Origin: CAYYOS01 sp964473355
Lineage (GTDB): Bacteria; Pseudomonadota; Gammaproteobacteria; Burkholderiales; REEB80
Direction: 5' to 3'
Length of the DNA: 35,315 nucleotides
Assembly: GCA_964473355.1 (NCBI GenBank)
Contig: CAYYOS010000005.1
Location: 1-35,315 of the forward strand
Part shown: positions 33,371 through 35,315 of the stretch, one piece after another
Numbering within the stretch: the first letter of the stretch is position 1
How the letters are laid out: each line of letters begins with the position of its first letter
Translations under genes and position numbers: made by a program
The notes under the pieces: generated by a model
Told to the model about the DNA's origin: nothing
Database searches by the model: none
Seen by the model: only the letters and a program-made list of their open reading frames with translations

Positions 33371-33444
33371 CACTTACACTTAAGGGGTGGGAGCACTTAA
33401 AGTAGCACTTACACTTAAGGGGTTACTTATAACACTTAAGGGGT
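33371..33444. repeat. REP-like short direct repeats with the ACACTTAAGGGGT core
   Basis: CACTTACACTTAAGGGGT occurs at 33371-33388 and 33406-33423; a shortened copy CACTTAAGGGGT is at 33433-33444, followed by CAGAGC. A degenerate CACTTAAAGT lies between (33394-33403). Such units are typical of arrays seen near REP-associated transposase genes in proteobacteria. No transposase is present in the window. The rest of 33342-33648 holds no clear gene. Confidence 0.65.
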
Positions 33445-33479
33445 CAGAGCGGTAAACGCATTAGCGCTTGGATTGGCGG

Positions 33480-33563
33480 ATGGCTCTTTACCCGGAGTAC
33501 TTGGACGAAACGGGCAAAGCTTATCGAAAAAAACTATTGGCTGTTGGGTGGTTATTTTATTGA
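33480..33563 (+). CDS. Possible 27-residue ORF or gene fragment
   Basis: A short frame from ATG 33480 to TGA 33561-33563 begins MALYPEYLDETGKAYRKKLL and ends AVGWLFY. It has a protein-like mix but no Shine-Dalgarno and no recognised family. It could be a remnant near the repeat array or chance. Confidence 0.25.
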   Translation: MALYPEYLDETGKAYRKKLLAVGWLFY

Positions 33564-33648
33564 TGACTGCAGGGATTCAGGTGGTACCAAATTAATCGTC
33601 TGTCCGGTCGCTGCGTAAAAACTCAAAAGCAAACCAAAAAAGGAGAGC

Positions 33649-34302
33649 TTACAAAACCGGAAAATCAAAATAGGTATCCGGATAGGGCTCATCTTTTAAC
33701 GCAAAATGCCACCACTCTTTCGGATGCGGTTCAAAGCCAAATTTATCTAAGAAGGTTCGCAGCAGCATTCGGTTGGCGCGCTGAAAAGGTGTAATTTCCA
33801 CATAACTGGGCCAGGAGGCGGGTCCGAAAAAATCAAATGCAGTGCCCATATCCAAGTCTTCGCAGGGCATTCCGGGGAAGCAAGAGACCAACGTTAAATC
33901 CAGTGCACTGCCGCGGCTATGGCTAGATTTGCGAGCGAGGTAACCTTCTTTAAACAGGTCTTGTTTTTCTAATTCAGGATAAAACTCTTTCTTCATCCGC
34001 GTGTCCTGCGCGTCTTCAGCCCAGGCTATAAATTGGTTTACAGCTTGCTGCGGACGGTAGGCGTCAAAAATTTTTAGCTTCATATCAAAGGCGTTTAATT
34101 CATCGTGAGCACGCTTCAGTGCCGTTGCAGCTTCTAAAGTTAGAATGCCGCGTGGCTTTATATATCCCGCTATCGGTTCTCCGATAAAATTGTGGGCCCC
34201 GGCGTAGGCGAGCTCGATAATTAGATCGGGAATAAATTCGTCGAGATAGACAAAGCCTGCTGGCATAACCGCAGTTAAGGGTGGTTGTACGTCAGTATTC
34301 AT
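33649..34302 (-). CDS. ddpX: D-alanyl-D-alanine dipeptidase (VanX/DdpX-type, M15D)
   Basis: A 217-residue zinc dipeptidase without signal peptide, so cytoplasmic. The catalytic set is complete: Arg83 in FDAYRPQQAV, zinc ligands His128 and Asp135 in SSHSRGSALDLTL, and Glu196 and His199 in KEWWHFAL. It hydrolyses D-Ala-D-Ala, in Gram-negatives mostly for use or recycling of cell-wall D-Ala rather than vancomycin resistance; VanH/VanA neighbours are absent. Downstream of the TauD-type gene on the same strand, 24 bp apart, and could be co-transcribed with it. Confidence 0.92.
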   Translation of the reverse strand: MNTDVQPPLTAVMPAGFVYLDEFIPDLIIELAYAGAHNFIGEPIAGYIKPRGILTLEAATALKRAHDELNAFDMKLKIFDAYRPQQAVNQFIAWAEDAQDTRMKKEFYPELEKQDLFKEGYLARKSSHSRGSALDLTLVSCFPGMPCEDLDMGTAFDFFGPASWPSYVEITPFQRANRMLLRTFLDKFGFEPHPKEWWHFALKDEPYPDTYFDFPVL

Positions 34303-34325
34303 GGCACATCATCCCCTACGTTATT

Positions 34326-35228
34326 TTAAGCGACGCGGTCATAAAATCGGGCGCGATAGATGAGCCGCTTTTGTTGTGCATCGTCTTGGAACGCCGTGCG
34401 ATCGTGCAGAATGTTGTTGCAAATTAATCCCATGCCCGCTTCCAGCCGCGCATGGAAAATATAGGGTGAAGGCTGCGCCAATAAGTTTGCTAGAAATTGA
34501 ACTGCAGCTTGCGTTTCTGTTGTTGCCTTCCAAACGATGCTGCGGGTACGCGCGGTGTAGCGCATGTGCAACGAGCCATCAGCATGTTTGCTGAATACCG
34601 GGCCCGTTTGGGCGGGACGAGCGACCCCTTCTTCATCCTCGCGCGCCGGAATAGTCATGGCATTCGGTTCCATTAGGGCAGCGATGAAATCAGGATTTGC
34701 GTCGCGCAGCAAAATATAGGCCATTTCATGATCGAGCAAACCGTTGTCCCCGCCTTGGGCCGCGGGCTGTACACAGTGCAACTGAAACGCGGCGATGCGC
34801 GCTTCGGTAACATTGTAATAGCCATCGGTATGCCATTTTAGGGCGTGATTGCTGTACGGAATATAATTTTGCCGCGCACCTTGGCTTGCCACCGCTAAGG
34901 ATGTCCAACCGTCTTCATCCGCCAGCAAATTATGATCAAGACGCACCAAGCCCAGCTGCTGGGCGATGCTGCGGGGTATAGATTTATCGGGCGGATGGGC
35001 CGAAGACGTTGCATAAAAAACCATATTAGTTTTCTGGCAGTGGCGGCGCAATGCGCCAATCTCGGCTGTACTCAGCGCGTGGGGGTTTTTTACTTGCACC
35101 AATAACTCTTCGCCGCGGCTTGGGTAATTATGTAGTTTTTGATCGCGCCAACGGCGATAAGCGCTGTCATCGGCTAAATCAAATGGGTCCGGCGGCAAGC
35201 TATGTTTAGGCTTGCTTAAACAAGCCAT
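34326..35228 (-). CDS. TauD/TfdA-family Fe(II)/2-oxoglutarate dioxygenase
   Basis: A 300-residue protein. Iron ligands of the facial triad: HTDGYY (His-x-Asp) and a distal His in CNNILHDRTAFQ, with the 2-oxoglutarate-binding Arg near RLIYRARFYDR. RMRYTARTRSIVWK-like sequence is also seen in relatives. Substrate unknown; TauD/TfdA enzymes oxidise taurine, sulfonates, herbicide ethers or carnitine-like compounds. ATG 35228 overlaps the stop of the upstream partial gene by about 22 bases, suggesting an operon, though a later start cannot be excluded. Confidence 0.9.
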   Translation of the reverse strand: MACLSKPKHSLPPDPFDLADDSAYRRWRDQKLHNYPSRGEELLVQVKNPHALSTAEIGALRRHCQKTNMVFYATSSAHPPDKSIPRSIAQQLGLVRLDHNLLADEDGWTSLAVASQGARQNYIPYSNHALKWHTDGYYNVTEARIAAFQLHCVQPAAQGGDNGLLDHEMAYILLRDANPDFIAALMEPNAMTIPAREDEEGVARPAQTGPVFSKHADGSLHMRYTARTRSIVWKATTETQAAVQFLANLLAQPSPYIFHARLEAGMGLICNNILHDRTAFQDDAQQKRLIYRARFYDRVA

Positions 35229-35315
35229 CCACGGTTTGCTTAAGCGTTTCTAAGGCTTGCGGTGCTTCCAATTCCATTATCTGATCGATAAACCAGGGTT
35301 GATCGCTTTTTTCCA
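35206..35315 (-). CDS. C-terminal fragment of an unidentified gene (continues past window)
   Basis: Reading on the minus strand, the frame gives KSDQPWFIDQIMELEAPQAL then ETLKQTVDGLFKQA and a stop at 35206-35208. It is cut by the window edge, so only about 36 residues are visible. The sequence looks soluble and helical, with no recognised family. It overlaps the start of the TauD-type gene, suggesting translational coupling. Confidence 0.5.
   Translation of the reverse strand, partial: EKSDQPWFIDQIMELEAPQALETLKQTVDGLFKQA

Noticed and set aside
33649..34302. Vancomycin-resistance cluster
   Set aside because: Only a VanX-type dipeptidase is present; no VanH, VanA/B or VanRS genes nearby, and DdpX homologues are common in Gram-negatives.
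35209..35226. Inverted repeat GGCTTG-N6-CAAGCC
   Set aside because: It lies within overlapping coding sequence at the TauD-type start and has no T-run; likely coincidental.

Overview
The window looks like a chromosomal segment of a free-living proteobacterium of roughly balanced GC, most likely a betaproteobacterium (a Nitrosomonadales-like lineage would fit). This rests on gene order and protein families, not on a search. The order aroQ-accB-accC-prmA-DUF3426, the run prs-rplY-pth-ychF, a Coq7 followed by a DUF2322 protein, a DUF3025 protein, and an MlaE with a fused STAS domain beside a PqiC-like lipoprotein are all familiar from that class. A gammaproteobacterium cannot be excluded. No tRNA, rRNA, CRISPR array, prophage or complete insertion sequence was seen.

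Layout. 1-2966: housekeeping run prs (3' part only), rplY (long Ctc form), pth, ychF. 2991-7074: a sigma70-like promoter, then aroQ, accB, accC, prmA and a zinc-ribbon membrane protein in one tight operon. 7279-9975: mpl on the minus strand, divergent from a DUF2007/zinc-finger gene coupled to a DUF3025 gene. 10118-13268: an Atm1-type ABC exporter (minus) divergent from an MFS transporter. 13291-16818: an Mla-type phospholipid transport operon (permease, ATPase, MCE protein, auxiliary lipoprotein). 16879-19370 (minus): a cytoplasmic PDC-sensor protein, a GT2 glycosyltransferase and an SRPBCC protein. 19374-22895: two small exported proteins, a PepSY-like exported protein and a PhoP/PhoQ-like two-component system. 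22960-25845: a frameshifted small gene, a membrane protein, a HAD phosphatase, coq7, DUF2322 and OsmC. 26070-27949: a NarX/NarL-type system with a soluble GAF kinase. 28283-33341: three exported proteins, namely a seven-repeat beta-propeller/Ig/PKD protein, a lipoprotein and a frameshifted zinc phospholipase C-like protein. 33371-35315: short REP-like repeats, a VanX/DdpX dipeptidase, a TauD-family dioxygenase and the end of one more gene.

Main points of interest. (1) A near-identical tandem box, TTCAG-N6-TTCAG with a shared CGTC in the spacer, lies upstream of both small exported-protein genes just before the PhoP/PhoQ-like genes. In both cases it covers the -35 region and sits 10-11 bp before a -10-like hexamer, the geometry of a PhoP/OmpR-class activator. 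This suggests a small envelope-stress regulon. (2) The mlaE frame, including obvious STAS sequence, is readable upstream of its first usual start codon. (3) The 28-33 kb secreted cluster is unusual and one of its members is broken by a frameshift. (4) The soluble NarX-like kinase has four cysteines in its GAF domain that could bind a cofactor. Functions are inferred from motifs and context only.
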